Shown here piece by piece: positions 42,487 to 49,978 of a DNA stretch of 64,000 nucleotides. Position numbers and translations under genes: made by a program. Origin of the DNA: Amycolatopsis oliviviridis (GTDB lineage: Bacteria; Actinomycetota; Actinomycetes; Mycobacteriales; Pseudonocardiaceae); NCBI RefSeq assembly GCF_014654365.1, contig NZ_BNAY01000001.1:558001-622000 (forward strand). Reading direction: 5' to 3'. The notes beneath the pieces are model-generated. The model did not search any database and was not told where the DNA came from. It worked only from the letters and a program-made list of their open reading frames with translations. How positions within the stretch are numbered: position 1 is the first letter of the stretch; the number at the start of each line of letters is the position of its first letter.

Positions 42487-43715
42487 AGGGATTCCTCGAA
42501 CGGTTCCGGTCCTTCGACCGGCCGAGCAAAGTGCTGATGGTCAACCAGTTCACCATCAACGTCGGCTTCTACATGCTGATGCCGTACCTCGCCGGGTACC
42601 TCTCGGGCCCGCTGGGGCTCGCGGGCTGGGCCGTCGGCCTGGTGCTGGGCATCCGCAACTTCTCGCAGCAGGGCATGTTCCTGGTCGGGGGCACGCTCGC
42701 CGACCGGTTCGGCTACAAGCCGCTCATCGTCGCCGGATGCGTGCTGCGGACCGCGGGCTTCGCGTTGTTGAGCGTGACGTCCTCGTTGCCGTCGCTGATC
42801 GTCGCCTCCGCGGCCACCGGATTCGCCGGAGCCCTGTTCAACCCGGCGGTCCGCGCCTACCTGGCGGCGGACGCGGGGGAGCGGCGGCTGGAGGCGTTCT
42901 CCGTGTTCAACGTCTTCTACCAGGGCGGGATCCTCGCCGGTCCGGTGGTCGGGCTGGCGCTGACGGCCGTCGACTTCCGGCTGACCTGCCTGGTCGCCGC
43001 CGCGGTCTTCGGTGTCCTGACCGTGGTCCAGGTGCGTGCGCTGCCCGCCCACGAAAGCGAGAAGGAACGCTCGTCGATCCGGTCGGACTGGCGGGTCGTC
43101 ACGGCGAATCGTCCCTTCCTGCTCTTCGCGCTGGTCATGATCGGCTCGTACGTGCTGTCCTTCCAGACCTACCTGGCCCTGCCGATGGAGGCCCGCCGGA
43201 TCACCGGCTCGGAGACGTCGGCCACCGTGCTCATCGCCGGGCTGTTCGTGATTTCGGGCGGCCTCGCGATCGCCGGGCAGCTCAAGATCACCGCCTGGTT
43301 CAAGGACCGGTGGTCGTCCGGTACCTGCCTGGCGGTGGGAATGGTGTTCATGGCCGCGGCGTTCGTCGCGCCGCTGACGGTCGCCCGGGCCGGACCGGTC
43401 GTGGCCGGCGCCGGGCTGCTCGTCTCGGCCGCGTTGCTGGCCGTCGGCACGGTGGTCGTCTTCCCGTTCGAGATGGACACCGTCGTCCGGCTGTCGGGCG
43501 ACCGGCTGGTCGCCACGCATTACGGTTTCTACAACACGATCGTCGGGGTGGGCATCCTCCTCGGGAATCTCTTCACCGGCACCGTTTTCGACCTTTCACG
43601 CCGGGCGGGCCTGCCGGAGATCCCGTGGCTTGCCTTGACGGTGATCGGCGTCGCGTGCGCGGCCGGGTTGCGCGGTCTCGACCGGAGCCGCCTTCAGACG
43701 AGCGTCTTCCAGTAA
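42483..43715 (+). CDS. MFS transporter (DHA1-like efflux)
   Basis: The 410-residue protein has about 12 membrane segments and the MFS loop [16 protein letters not shown] between helices 2 and 3. Its first helix ([20 protein letters not shown]) resembles drug/H+ antiporters. GTG at 42483 overlaps the cysteine-synthase-like stop by four bases, so the two are coupled. The two last genes may form an export unit for a product of the PLP enzyme. Its end overlaps the convergent VKOR gene by 22 bases. Confidence 0.87.
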   Translation: MKGFLERFRSFDRPSKVLMVNQFTINVGFYMLMPYLAGYLSGPLGLAGWAVGLVLGIRNFSQQGMFLVGGTLADRFGYKPLIVAGCVLRTAGFALLSVTSSLPSLIVASAATGFAGALFNPAVRAYLAADAGERRLEAFSVFNVFYQGGILAGPVVGLALTAVDFRLTCLVAAAVFGVLTVVQVRALPAHESEKERSSIRSDWRVVTANRPFLLFALVMIGSYVLSFQTYLALPMEARRITGSETSATVLIAGLFVISGGLAIAGQLKITAWFKDRWSSGTCLAVGMVFMAAAFVAPLTVARAGPVVAGAGLLVSAALLAVGTVVVFPFEMDTVVRLSGDRLVATHYGFYNTIVGVGILLGNLFTGTVFDLSRRAGLPEIPWLALTVIGVACAAGLRGLDRSRLQTSVFQ

Positions 43716-44263
43716 CTCCAGAAGGCCTGCAGGACGGCGGCGGCGATGGCGGCGTACCAGAGGACGAGCACCACGCTGTGGTAGCGGAGCAGTGTCCGTC
43801 CCTTGTGGAGGTTGCGCAGGGTCGTGTACCAGAAGACGGCGATGGTGACCGCCCAGACGACCATGCAGTACGGGCAGAGCGCGCCGATGACGTAGAGGCT
43901 CTGGAGCATCAGCCAATGCACGAACACCACGCCGAGCGCCGCGCCCGCCTGCAGGCCCAGCCAATACCAGCGGGGAAGCCATGCACCGCTCAGCACCGCG
44001 ACCCCGGTCGTCATGACGACGGTGAACCCGACGATCCCCAGCAACGGGTTGGGGAAGCCGAACAGCTCCGCCTGCGGTGTCTTCATGATCGACCCGCAGC
44101 TGAGGACGGGATTGATACTGCAGGTGGGAATGTAGGAGAAATCCTTGAGCAGCTTGATCTTCTCGACGGTGAGCACCAGCGCCGCCAGCAGGCCGATCGC
44201 ACCGCCGATCAGCAGCACCCACGGCGTCACGCGGACCGCGAACGGCGCGCGTTCGTCCGTCAT
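43694..44263 (-). CDS. Vitamin K epoxide reductase (VKOR) family membrane protein
   Basis: The 189-residue protein has four to five membrane helices and the VKOR cysteines: Cys48 and Cys56 in the loop (IPTCSINPVLSCGSI) and CPYC at residues 130-133. VKOR homologues reoxidise DsbA-type proteins using quinone. It follows the DsbA-like gene with an ATGA overlap, so the pair is a disulfide-forming system for exported proteins. Confidence 0.93.
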   Translation of the reverse strand: MTDERAPFAVRVTPWVLLIGGAIGLLAALVLTVEKIKLLKDFSYIPTCSINPVLSCGSIMKTPQAELFGFPNPLLGIVGFTVVMTTGVAVLSGAWLPRWYWLGLQAGAALGVVFVHWLMLQSLYVIGALCPYCMVVWAVTIAVFWYTTLRNLHKGRTLLRYHSVVLVLWYAAIAAAVLQAFWSYWKTLV

Positions 44264-44928
44264 TTCGCCAGCTCCCGGTCGATGACGGCTTTGAGGGCCT
44301 GATAGGACGGTGATCCGGAGAACTTGACCCCGTTGACGAAGAAGGTCGGTGTCCCCTCGACGCCGATGTCCGCGCCGTCGGTGCGGTCGGCCAGGACGCG
44401 GCCGAGCGTGACCGGGTCGTCCAGCGCGGCCTCGAAGGCGGCCGTGTCGAGCCCGAGCTGACGCGCGAAGCCGACGAAGGTGTCGCGATGGGAGACCTGC
44501 TGGTCACCCCATTCGGGCTGCTTCTCGAACATCAGGCGGTACATCGGTTCGAGCTTTCCTTGCTTGCCGGCGGCTTCCACGGCCCGCGCGGCGAGTTCGG
44601 CGTTCCGATGGCTGGGGATGGGGAAGTAGCGCATCACGAAGGTGACGCGGTCCCCGTACTCGGCGCGCAGCCGCTCGACACCGGGGAACGCGGCGCCGCA
44701 CGCCTCGCATTCCAGGTCGAGGAACTCCACGACGGTCACCTTGGCGCCCGCCGGATCGGACAGCCGATGACTGTCCGGCCGGACCAGGATCGACGCGGGC
44801 ACCGCCGGGGGTGCGTCTGCTTGGGCGGCCGGGGTGTCCTCACCCGGCTTGGTGAAGACGAGCAACGCGGCCACCACCGCGACGACGACGGCTACGACCG
44901 TCAGGGAAACCTTGGTGTTCTTGGTCAT
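44260..44928 (-). CDS. DsbA-like thioredoxin-fold protein, membrane anchored
   Basis: The 222-residue protein has one N-terminal helix (VVAVVVAVVAALLVFT, residues 11-26) and a DsbA/thioredoxin_4 domain with CEAC at residues 74-77 (FLDLECEACGAAFPG) and a cis-Pro segment GVEGTPTFFVNG. It should introduce disulfides outside the membrane, reoxidised by the VKOR partner. ATG at 44928 follows AAGGAC. Upstream, 93 bases away in the same direction, lies the LCVSRT protein, so all three may be cotranscribed. Confidence 0.93.
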   Translation of the reverse strand: MTKNTKVSLTVVAVVVAVVAALLVFTKPGEDTPAAQADAPPAVPASILVRPDSHRLSDPAGAKVTVVEFLDLECEACGAAFPGVERLRAEYGDRVTFVMRYFPIPSHRNAELAARAVEAAGKQGKLEPMYRLMFEKQPEWGDQQVSHRDTFVGFARQLGLDTAAFEAALDDPVTLGRVLADRTDGADIGVEGTPTFFVNGVKFSGSPSYQALKAVIDRELAK

Positions 44929-45021
44929 TCTGCTGAGTCCTTGGCTCGGGAATCGGGCGACTGAAGGCGGCATGGCCTGCCGGTCCGCCTCGGGGCGGAC
45001 CGGTCACGACCGGGAGGCCGA

Positions 45022-45441
45022 TCAGGTGCGGGAAACGCAGAGCTGGACGAGCGGAGGCGTCGTGGCCAATCGCCTGGACAGCACGGACAACGGCAGGCCG
45101 GGTGGCAGGCCCGCGGTGTCGGGACGCTGATGCCGGACGAGCAGGAAGAGCGCGGCCAGTGCCACGCCGATCCCGATGGCGTCGTCGAGGTGGTTGTGCG
45201 GGGGTTCGCCCGGGACGAGCCAGGCGGCGTGGGCGCCCGCGGGGCTCGCCTGGGACGTCGCCGGTTCGCATTCGCCGGCTGCGGCATGGGTCGATTCCGC
45301 GGCGAACAGGGGAGCGCAAGGCGACCCGGCCGCCGCGGCGCCGTCACTGCACAGCGCGCTTTGGACCAGGGCGACGATGGTGAGCGCGGCCAGCACGGCG
45401 AACAGCCGCGCGGCCGTCGTCGCAGTCCTTCCGCCGGGCAC
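45022..45441 (-). CDS. Small membrane protein with C-terminal LCVSRT, Cys/His-containing
   Basis: The 139-residue protein has an N-terminal hydrophobic helix (RLFAVLAALTIVALVQSAL), a Cys/His region (CSDGAAAAGSPC, GECEPATSQ, PPHNHLDD), a second helix (AIGIGVALAALFLLV) and the end QLCVSRT. TACTCT lies seven bases before the GTG at 45441, the same leaderless layout as its paralogue at 40987. The longer reading upstream is hairpin sequence and is rejected. It heads the DsbA-VKOR operon. Family and function unknown. Confidence 0.65.
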   Translation of the reverse strand: MPGGRTATTAARLFAVLAALTIVALVQSALCSDGAAAAGSPCAPLFAAESTHAAAGECEPATSQASPAGAHAAWLVPGEPPHNHLDDAIGIGVALAALFLLVRHQRPDTAGLPPGLPLSVLSRRLATTPPLVQLCVSRT

Positions 45442-45454
45442 GGACAGAAGAGTA

Positions 45455-45466
45455 AAGGCGCCTTTG
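45455..45466. repeat. Perfect palindrome AAAGGCGCCTTT
   Basis: This 12-base palindrome lies just upstream of the GTG of the LCVSRT protein. It may serve as an operator or a folded element; it overlaps the expected -35 area of that promoter. The motif theme AAGG..CCTT recurs in the hairpins beside it. Confidence 0.6.
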
Positions 45467-45506
45467 TAAAGCCGCGGCGAGGTCGGCTTCTTCACGGCAG
45501 GCCCAA

Positions 45507-45561
45507 GTACATGAATGGGTCCTTCACGGAGCCAGGCGCAAGCAAGGGGGCCTTCATGTAC
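45507..45561. repeat. Hairpin with GTACATGAA arms (18-19-18)
   Basis: GTACATGAATGGGTCCTT (45507-45524) and its counterpart at 45544-45561 pair at 15 of 18 positions. The theme resembles the CCGTGAAG..CCTT hairpin at 19807. Confidence 0.75.
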
Positions 45562-45667
45562 CGGCAAGCGGGCAAGCGCCGGTATCGAGTGGGTCGGGTG
45601 GGTCGTGAGTGGCAAGTGCCGCTCTAACGGACTCGCATTTGCTTACCCACTGAGGTGGCTGGCTTTC

Positions 45668-45714
45668 GGATGTGGAGGATTTGGGACGTTCAACGTCCTG
45701 AATCCTCCACACTC
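45668..45714. repeat. Hairpin with TGTGGAGGATT arms and GACGTTCAACGTC centre
   Basis: Arms 45668-45690 and 45692-45714 pair at about 20 of 23 positions around one base. The centre GACGTTCAACGTC echoes the CGTTCAAC/GTTGAAG loops of family A. Confidence 0.8.
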
Positions 45715-45732
45715 GGTCTCGTGCGGGTGGCG

Positions 45733-45771
45733 GGGGAAGATTCCGGCCGTTGAGCGTCCGGAATCTTCCCC
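45733..45771. repeat. Hairpin with GGGGAAGATTCCGG arms (14-11-14)
   Basis: GGGGAAGATTCCGG (45733-45746) pairs perfectly with 45758-45771 around CCGTTGAGCGT. The loop again contains CGTTGAGCG, close to the loop of neighbouring hairpins. Confidence 0.85.
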
Positions 45772-45808
45772 TGTCACGTCGTCTGCCACCGGTCGTGACC
45801 GGCACGAT

Positions 45809-45863
45809 CTTGATCAACGGAGGATTGGGGGCGTTGAGTGTCCCGGATCTTCCGTTGATCAAG
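45809..45863. repeat. Hairpin with CTTGATCAACGGA arms
   Basis: CTTGATCAACGGA (45809-45821) pairs perfectly with TCCGTTGATCAAG (45851-45863); weaker pairing continues inward to a GCGTTGAGTGTCC centre. The shared GTTGAG centre links it with the hairpin at 45733. Confidence 0.8.
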
Positions 45864-45975
45864 GTCCGAGCTTGGCAGCCACGGAACCGCCACCCTCACG
45901 CAGCTCAGGCGTAGGTAGGCAAATACCGGTCCGTTCTAACCCCACTTACCACTCACGACCACCCCGACCGGCGCC

Positions 45976-46530
45976 TCACCGGAGCCGGACCGCGTCCAGG
46001 GTCACGGCGAGGACGCGTTCGCGCTGGGCGTCGTCCACGTATTCCACGGTGCTCACCCCGCTGATCATCCGCAGGATGTCGTCGATCGACAGTTCCGGTC
46101 GCGCGGCCCCGGCCCGCTGCGCGCGTTCGAGCAACGGACCTCCCGCCTCGCGCATCGCCTTGCGGCAGGCCTGGAAACCGTCCGTGGTGCGGTTGAGCGC
46201 GTCGGCGAAGGCGAGTTTCGTGCCGATGTACTCGACGAACCGGTGCAGCCAGGTCGCCAGCGCGTCCCAGGGTTCGAGGTCCGCGACAGTGCCGGCGGCG
46301 CGGCACAGTGCCACGACCTCTTCGCGGTGCACCTCCTCGACGAGGTCTTCCCGTGACGGGAAGTTCCGGTACAGGGTGGCGATGCTGACACCGGCGCGCC
46401 GGGCGATGTCCTCGAGCGACGGCTGGGCCCCGGACTCCGCGAACGCCTCTCGTGCCGCGGCGACGAGCACGTCGAAGTTGCGTCGCGCGTCCGCCCGCTT
46501 CGGGCGCCGAGTGGGCAGGACCGGCTCCAT
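45976..46530 (-). CDS. TetR family regulator
   Basis: The 184-residue protein has a TetR DNA-binding domain (VLVAAAREAFAESGAQPSLE, DIARRAGVSIATLYRNFPSR) and a helical C-terminal domain of the SCO1712/TetR_C_13-like type. It is divergent from the SDR gene at 46627 and a perfect 9-base-arm palindrome overlaps the promoter between them, so it very likely represses that gene and itself. ATG at 46530. Confidence 0.92.
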   Translation of the reverse strand: MEPVLPTRRPKRADARRNFDVLVAAAREAFAESGAQPSLEDIARRAGVSIATLYRNFPSREDLVEEVHREEVVALCRAAGTVADLEPWDALATWLHRFVEYIGTKLAFADALNRTTDGFQACRKAMREAGGPLLERAQRAGAARPELSIDDILRMISGVSTVEYVDDAQRERVLAVTLDAVRLR

Positions 46531-46539
46531 CGCGTCTCC

Positions 46540-46565
46540 TTGACAACCGTAGGAAGCCTACGGTT
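46540..46565 (+). promoter_or_regulatory. TetR operator overlapping a promoter
   Basis: AACCGTAGG-AAG-CCTACGGTT (46545-46565) is a perfect palindrome with 9-base arms. TTGACA at 46540-46545 forms a -35 box for the rightward SDR gene and overlaps the palindrome; TTAAAG at 46564 is the likely -10. Repression by the adjacent TetR protein is expected. Confidence 0.8.
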
Positions 46566-46626
46566 AAAGTGTAGGGGTACTTTCACTTCTGATTCTACGT
46601 GCACCTCGCACGGGAAACCGGGGACC

Positions 46627-47364
46627 ATGCCCACCGACACCATCGCCCTCGTCACCGGAGCCACCAAGGGGATCGGCCTGGCCACTGCCAGGCAACTGGC
46701 CGAACGTGGCCTGACCGTGCTCCTCGGCGCTCGCAGCGCTGAGAAAGGCGCTCGCGCGGCCGCGGAACTCGCCGACGCCGGGCTCACCGCTCATCCGGTG
46801 CTGATCGACGTCACCGACGACGCGTCCGTGCGAGCCGCGGCCGCGCTCGTAGAACGCGAGTACGGGCGTCTGGACGTGCTCGTCAACAACGCCGGGACGC
46901 TGACCCGCAAACCGGCGGTCGAGGTCACGGCCGACGACATGCGGCCGGAGTTCGAGACCAACGTCTTCGGCCTGGTGCGGGTGATCCACACGATGCTGCC
47001 GCTGCTGAGCCGTTCGCGTTCCGCCCGGATCGTGAACGTCGCGAGCGACTCCGCGATGTTCGCCAAGGCGACGGAGCAGGGGTCGATGTTCGCCCGTTCC
47101 CACGAATCCTTCGCCTACTCCGCCACGAAAGCGGCGGTGAACATGCTCACCGTCAAGTACGCCAACGCTTTCCTGGACGATCCGCGGCTCGCGCACATCA
47201 AGGTCAACGCGGTCACCCCGGGCTTCGTCGCGACCGACCTCAACGACTTCCGGGGTGTCCGCACCACCGCCGAAGGGGCGCGTGCCTCGGTCCAGTGGGC
47301 GACGGCGGGCGATGACGCGGAGACCGGTGGCTTCTTCGACGACAACGGCAGGGTGCCGTGGTGA
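46627..47364 (+). CDS. Short-chain dehydrogenase/reductase
   Basis: The 245-residue SDR has the cofactor loop TGATKGIGLA, the NNAG strand (VLVNNAGTLTRK), catalytic Ser in IVNVASDSAMF and the Y-x3-K motif in YSATKAAVN. It should reduce or oxidise a carbonyl/alcohol with NAD(P). ATG at 46627 (MPTDTIALVTG) has a weak GGGGACC leader; an upstream ATG overlaps the operator. It is controlled by the divergent TetR gene, so it probably detoxifies the TetR ligand. Confidence 0.92.
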   Translation: MPTDTIALVTGATKGIGLATARQLAERGLTVLLGARSAEKGARAAAELADAGLTAHPVLIDVTDDASVRAAAALVEREYGRLDVLVNNAGTLTRKPAVEVTADDMRPEFETNVFGLVRVIHTMLPLLSRSRSARIVNVASDSAMFAKATEQGSMFARSHESFAYSATKAAVNMLTVKYANAFLDDPRLAHIKVNAVTPGFVATDLNDFRGVRTTAEGARASVQWATAGDDAETGGFFDDNGRVPW

Positions 47365-47430
47365 CCCTTGTGACAACCTAGCGTTTGCTTGGTCCTGCTA
47401 CGCTCCCCTCACCGCCGAGAGGAGTGCTGC

Positions 47431-48201
47431 ATGTCAGTCAGCTTCGACATGGCCGGCCGGGTCGTCCTGGTCACCGGGGGAGCGCGCGGTGTCGGGGACG
47501 GCATCGTCGCGACCTTCCTCGAAGCCGGCGCGGAGGTCGAGACCTGCGGTCGCACGGCGCCCGGGGAACTCCGTGAGGTCGACGGCCGCCGGCCTCGGTT
47601 CGAGCGGGTGGACGTCCGCGAGGCGGACGAGGTCCAGCGGTGGGTCGGTGCGATCGGCGAGCGGCACGGACGGGTCGACGTCGTGGTCAACAACGCCGGA
47701 GGCGCGCCTTTCGCGCAGTTCGCCGACGCGTCCCCGCGGTTCCACCAGAAGATCAGCGATCTCAACTTCATGGCGGCCGCCCACGTGCTCCACGCGGCGT
47801 ACCCGCTGCTGCGGGCGACGCCGGAATCCTCCGCCGTCAACATCACCTCGATCTCGGCGCGCCGGCCGAGCCCGGGGACCGCCGTGTACGGCGCGGCGAA
47901 GGCGGCGCTGGAAAGCCTGACGGGCAGTCTGGGTATCGAATGGGCGCCCGAAGTGCGCGTGAACGCGGTCAGCTGCGGACTGGTGGAGACACCCGGTTCC
48001 GCGGATCATTACGGCGATCCCGCGCAGCGTGAGTCGGTCGCGCGGACCATCCCGAGAGGGCGGTTCGCGACTCCTGCCGAGATCGGCCGGGTCTGCCTGT
48101 TCCTCGCCTCACCGTTGGCGAGTCACGTGACCGGCGCGGTGCTGAACGTCGACGGCGGCGGCGAGTGGCCGGCGTTCCTGCAGCACACCCCGAACAGTTG
48201 A
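47431..48201 (+). CDS. Short-chain dehydrogenase/reductase
   Basis: The 256-residue SDR has TGGARGVGDGI, VVVNNAGGAPFAQF, the catalytic NITSISARRPSPGTAVYGAAK (Ser, Tyr, Lys all present) and the C-terminal GAVLNVDGGGEWPAF typical of classical SDRs. AGAGGAG precedes the ATG at 47431. It follows the first SDR after 66 bases but with an own-looking upstream TTGTGACA. The substrate is unknown. Confidence 0.92.
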   Translation: MSVSFDMAGRVVLVTGGARGVGDGIVATFLEAGAEVETCGRTAPGELREVDGRRPRFERVDVREADEVQRWVGAIGERHGRVDVVVNNAGGAPFAQFADASPRFHQKISDLNFMAAAHVLHAAYPLLRATPESSAVNITSISARRPSPGTAVYGAAKAALESLTGSLGIEWAPEVRVNAVSCGLVETPGSADHYGDPAQRESVARTIPRGRFATPAEIGRVCLFLASPLASHVTGAVLNVDGGGEWPAFLQHTPNS

Positions 48202-48248
48202 GGCGTGTCCATCGAAAAGTTGTCGGTGTGCGCGGGAAGGATGGCGCC

Positions 48249-48827
48249 ATGCGAAAACTGATCTACGGGATGAACCTCAGCTTGGACGGCTACATCGCCT
48301 CGGCCGATGGCGACATCGACTGGAGCGAGCCGAGTGACGAACTGTTCCAGTGGTGGCTCGAACAGGAACAGGCGATCGAGCTTTTCCTGTACGGGCGCGG
48401 GCTGTGGGACACGATGAGTTCCTACTGGCCGACCGGTGACCAGCAGCCGGGCGCGAATGCGGCGGAGATCGAGTTCGCGCGCAACTGGCGGGACACGCCG
48501 AAGGTGGTGTTCTCCTCGAAGCCGATCGACAAGGTCGACTGGAACACCCGCGTGGTCACCGGTGACGCGATCGCCGAAATCACCCGGCTCAAGGCCGGGG
48601 ACGGCGGGCCGATGAGGGTCGGTGGTGCGATTCTCGGCGGGGCGGCCATGCGGGCCGGGCTGGTCGACGAGTTCGAGATCGTCACCCATCCGGTCCTGGT
48701 GGGCGGCGGCGCGCCGTTCTTCACCACGCTCGACAGCTGGGTGAGCCTGAACCTCGTGGAGACGCAGGCGTTTCCCGGTGGGGTGGTCATGAACAGGTAC
48801 GAGAGGCGTACAGGGGACAAGTCCTAA
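48249..48827 (+). CDS. Dihydrofolate reductase family protein
   Basis: The 192-residue RibD/DHFR-like protein has MRKLIYGMNLSLDGYIASAD, LFLYGRGLWDTMSSYW, GGAILGGAAMRAGLVDEFEI and HPVLVGGGAPFF. It is a distant paralogue of the protein at 13934. Such proteins are presumed NAD(P)H reductases with unknown substrate. ATG at 48249 follows GGAAGGATGGCGCC. Downstream is a decayed region. Confidence 0.87.
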   Translation: MRKLIYGMNLSLDGYIASADGDIDWSEPSDELFQWWLEQEQAIELFLYGRGLWDTMSSYWPTGDQQPGANAAEIEFARNWRDTPKVVFSSKPIDKVDWNTRVVTGDAIAEITRLKAGDGGPMRVGGAILGGAAMRAGLVDEFEIVTHPVLVGGGAPFFTTLDSWVSLNLVETQAFPGGVVMNRYERRTGDKS

Positions 48828-48975
48828 TCCCCGGCCTGGCGGAGAAGTGCCGGGGACTCGGGCCGTCCGTCGAGGACGCGGTTGGTGCGGACCGTGACCG
48901 CCCAGCCGTTCTCCTCGCGACGCAGGCGCCAGTGGTTGGCGGTGGCCCGGCGTACGACGAACCGCCCGTCCGCCG
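48824..48975 (-). pseudogene. C-terminal remnant of an unidentified (possibly NTF2/SnoaL-like) gene
   Basis: The minus strand encodes about 48 residues that read like a real protein end (RFVVRRATANHWRLRR, GWAVTVRTNRVLDGRPESPA, LLRQAGD) and stop at 48824. No start or N-terminal domain precedes it; the preceding DNA belongs to the opposite-strand amidase fragment. The end resembles SnoaL-like proteins from memory, low confidence. Four bases overlap the DHFR-like gene end. Confidence 0.45.
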
Positions 48976-48984
48976 CCCCCGCCC

Positions 48985-49679
48985 CGCGATCGAGCTTCCT
49001 CGACGAGATGAAGTCCCGCCGCCGGCTCAGGATCGGGCTCATCACGGAAATTCCTGGAGTCACCCCGGATCCCTCGTGTGTCGCGGCCACCGAACGCGCC
49101 GCCGCGTTGTGCGAATCGCTCGGCCACACGGTCGTTCCCGTCGAGACGGGCTACGACCCCGCCGAGGTCGCCCGCGTGGCAGGCGACGTGATGGGAGCCG
49201 ACCTCGTCGTCACCGTCGAAGATCGCCTGGCGGAGCTGGACCGGGACCTGCGCGACGACGATCTCGAACCGCTCACGCGGGTGCTCTACGACCACTATCG
49301 CACCCTGTCCGCCGCCGACCTGAATCGCACGCTGCGGCGTGCGCAGGGGATCGGCTGGGAGGTCGGACGGGCGTTCGGCGAGGTCGACCTGCTGCTGACC
49401 CCGACGCTGGCCCGCCCGACCCCGCGGCTCGGCGACCTCGACACGTCCCGGCCCGAGACGATCTACCGGCACGCGGCGGTCTACGCGACCTACACCTCGG
49501 TCTTCAACCTCACCGGGATGCCCGCGATGTCCGTGCCGTTCGGGTCCACTTCGGACGGACTGCCGCTGGGAGTGCAGTTCGCCGGGGACCTCGGCGCGGA
49601 GCCGTTGCTGCTCGGGCTGGCCGCGCGGATCGAGGAGGCCGCGCCGTGGCAGAGGACGGTCAGGCCCGCCTCACGGTGA
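48985..49679 (+). pseudogene. Amidase (amidase signature family), C-terminal half only
   Basis: From about 48990 the plus strand encodes the C-terminal ~230 residues of an amidase: FLDEMKSRRRLRIGLITEIP, then GHTVVPVETGYDPAEVARVA, LNRTLRRAQGIGWEVGRAF, VDLLLTPTLARPTPRLGDLD, VFNLTGMPAMSVPFGSTSDG and LPLGVQFAGDLGAEPLLLGL. Family members are near 470 residues; the half with the catalytic Lys-Ser-Ser triad and Gly-Ser-rich loop is absent. The frame is otherwise intact, so the loss is probably recent. The missing half is replaced by the remnant of a gene on the other strand, a deletion-type junction near 48975-48990. Confidence 0.8.
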
Positions 49680-49788
49680 GGCGCTGGGTCCGGGACGCCC
49701 GCTTCGGGGTGGCCCCGGTCGGAGAGTGCGTGTCCGAACCGTCGCAGCGGGCCGCGACGACCGAACCGAACTCGTTGAACGAACGCAT
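49660..49788 (-). CDS. Possible small ORF (42 residues)
   Basis: ATG at 49788 follows GAGAGGGGAAACA, an unusually good ribosome binding site for this otherwise empty region. The product starts MRSFNEFGSVVAARCDGSDT and ends RLTVRRA, basic with a single cysteine. It overlaps the amidase remnant end by 20 bases. No family. Could be a real small peptide or a chance frame. Confidence 0.3.
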   Translation of the reverse strand: MRSFNEFGSVVAARCDGSDTHSPTGATPKRASRTQRLTVRRA

Positions 49789-49978
49789 TGTTTCCCCTCT
49801 CGTAAAGGTTCCGGCACAGAAGCCCGCTGTTCGCCGGTGCGAATTCCGGGCGTCGTGCCCCGACAGCCGAAGCTTTTCGTCGATCCGGTTCCCGCACAAG
49901 GCAAATCCGCTGTCCCGGACATCGGGTGCCTTGTCACCGGCTCTGTCCGATTCGGTGTCCGGGCAGCCGGACAACGCT
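49789..49978. other. Intergenic sequence, no gene seen
   Basis: Between the possible small ORF and the TetR stop no gene is supported. AAGGC and GCCTT-type words occur (about 49898 and 49930) but do not form a strong hairpin. A promoter for the small ORF could be here. Confidence 0.4.

Larger units (their letters stand above)
45595..45966. repeat. Outer inverted arms of family C framing hairpins
   Basis: CGGGTGGGTCGTGAGTGGCAAGTG-like sequence at 45595-45618 and its near complement at 45943-45966 match at about 21 of 24 positions. The arm core equals that of the hairpin at 19553-19622, but here about 325 bases with three other hairpins lie between the arms, as if the loop had been enlarged by insertion. 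Confidence 0.75.
45442..45975. other. Repeat island with nested hairpins
   Basis: No gene is supported here. The block holds a 12-base palindrome, four hairpins of separate sequence families, and an outer pair of family C arms (45595-45618 and 45943-45966) about 325 bases apart that frame three of the hairpins. It resembles the block at 19453-19985 in design. Confidence 0.85.
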
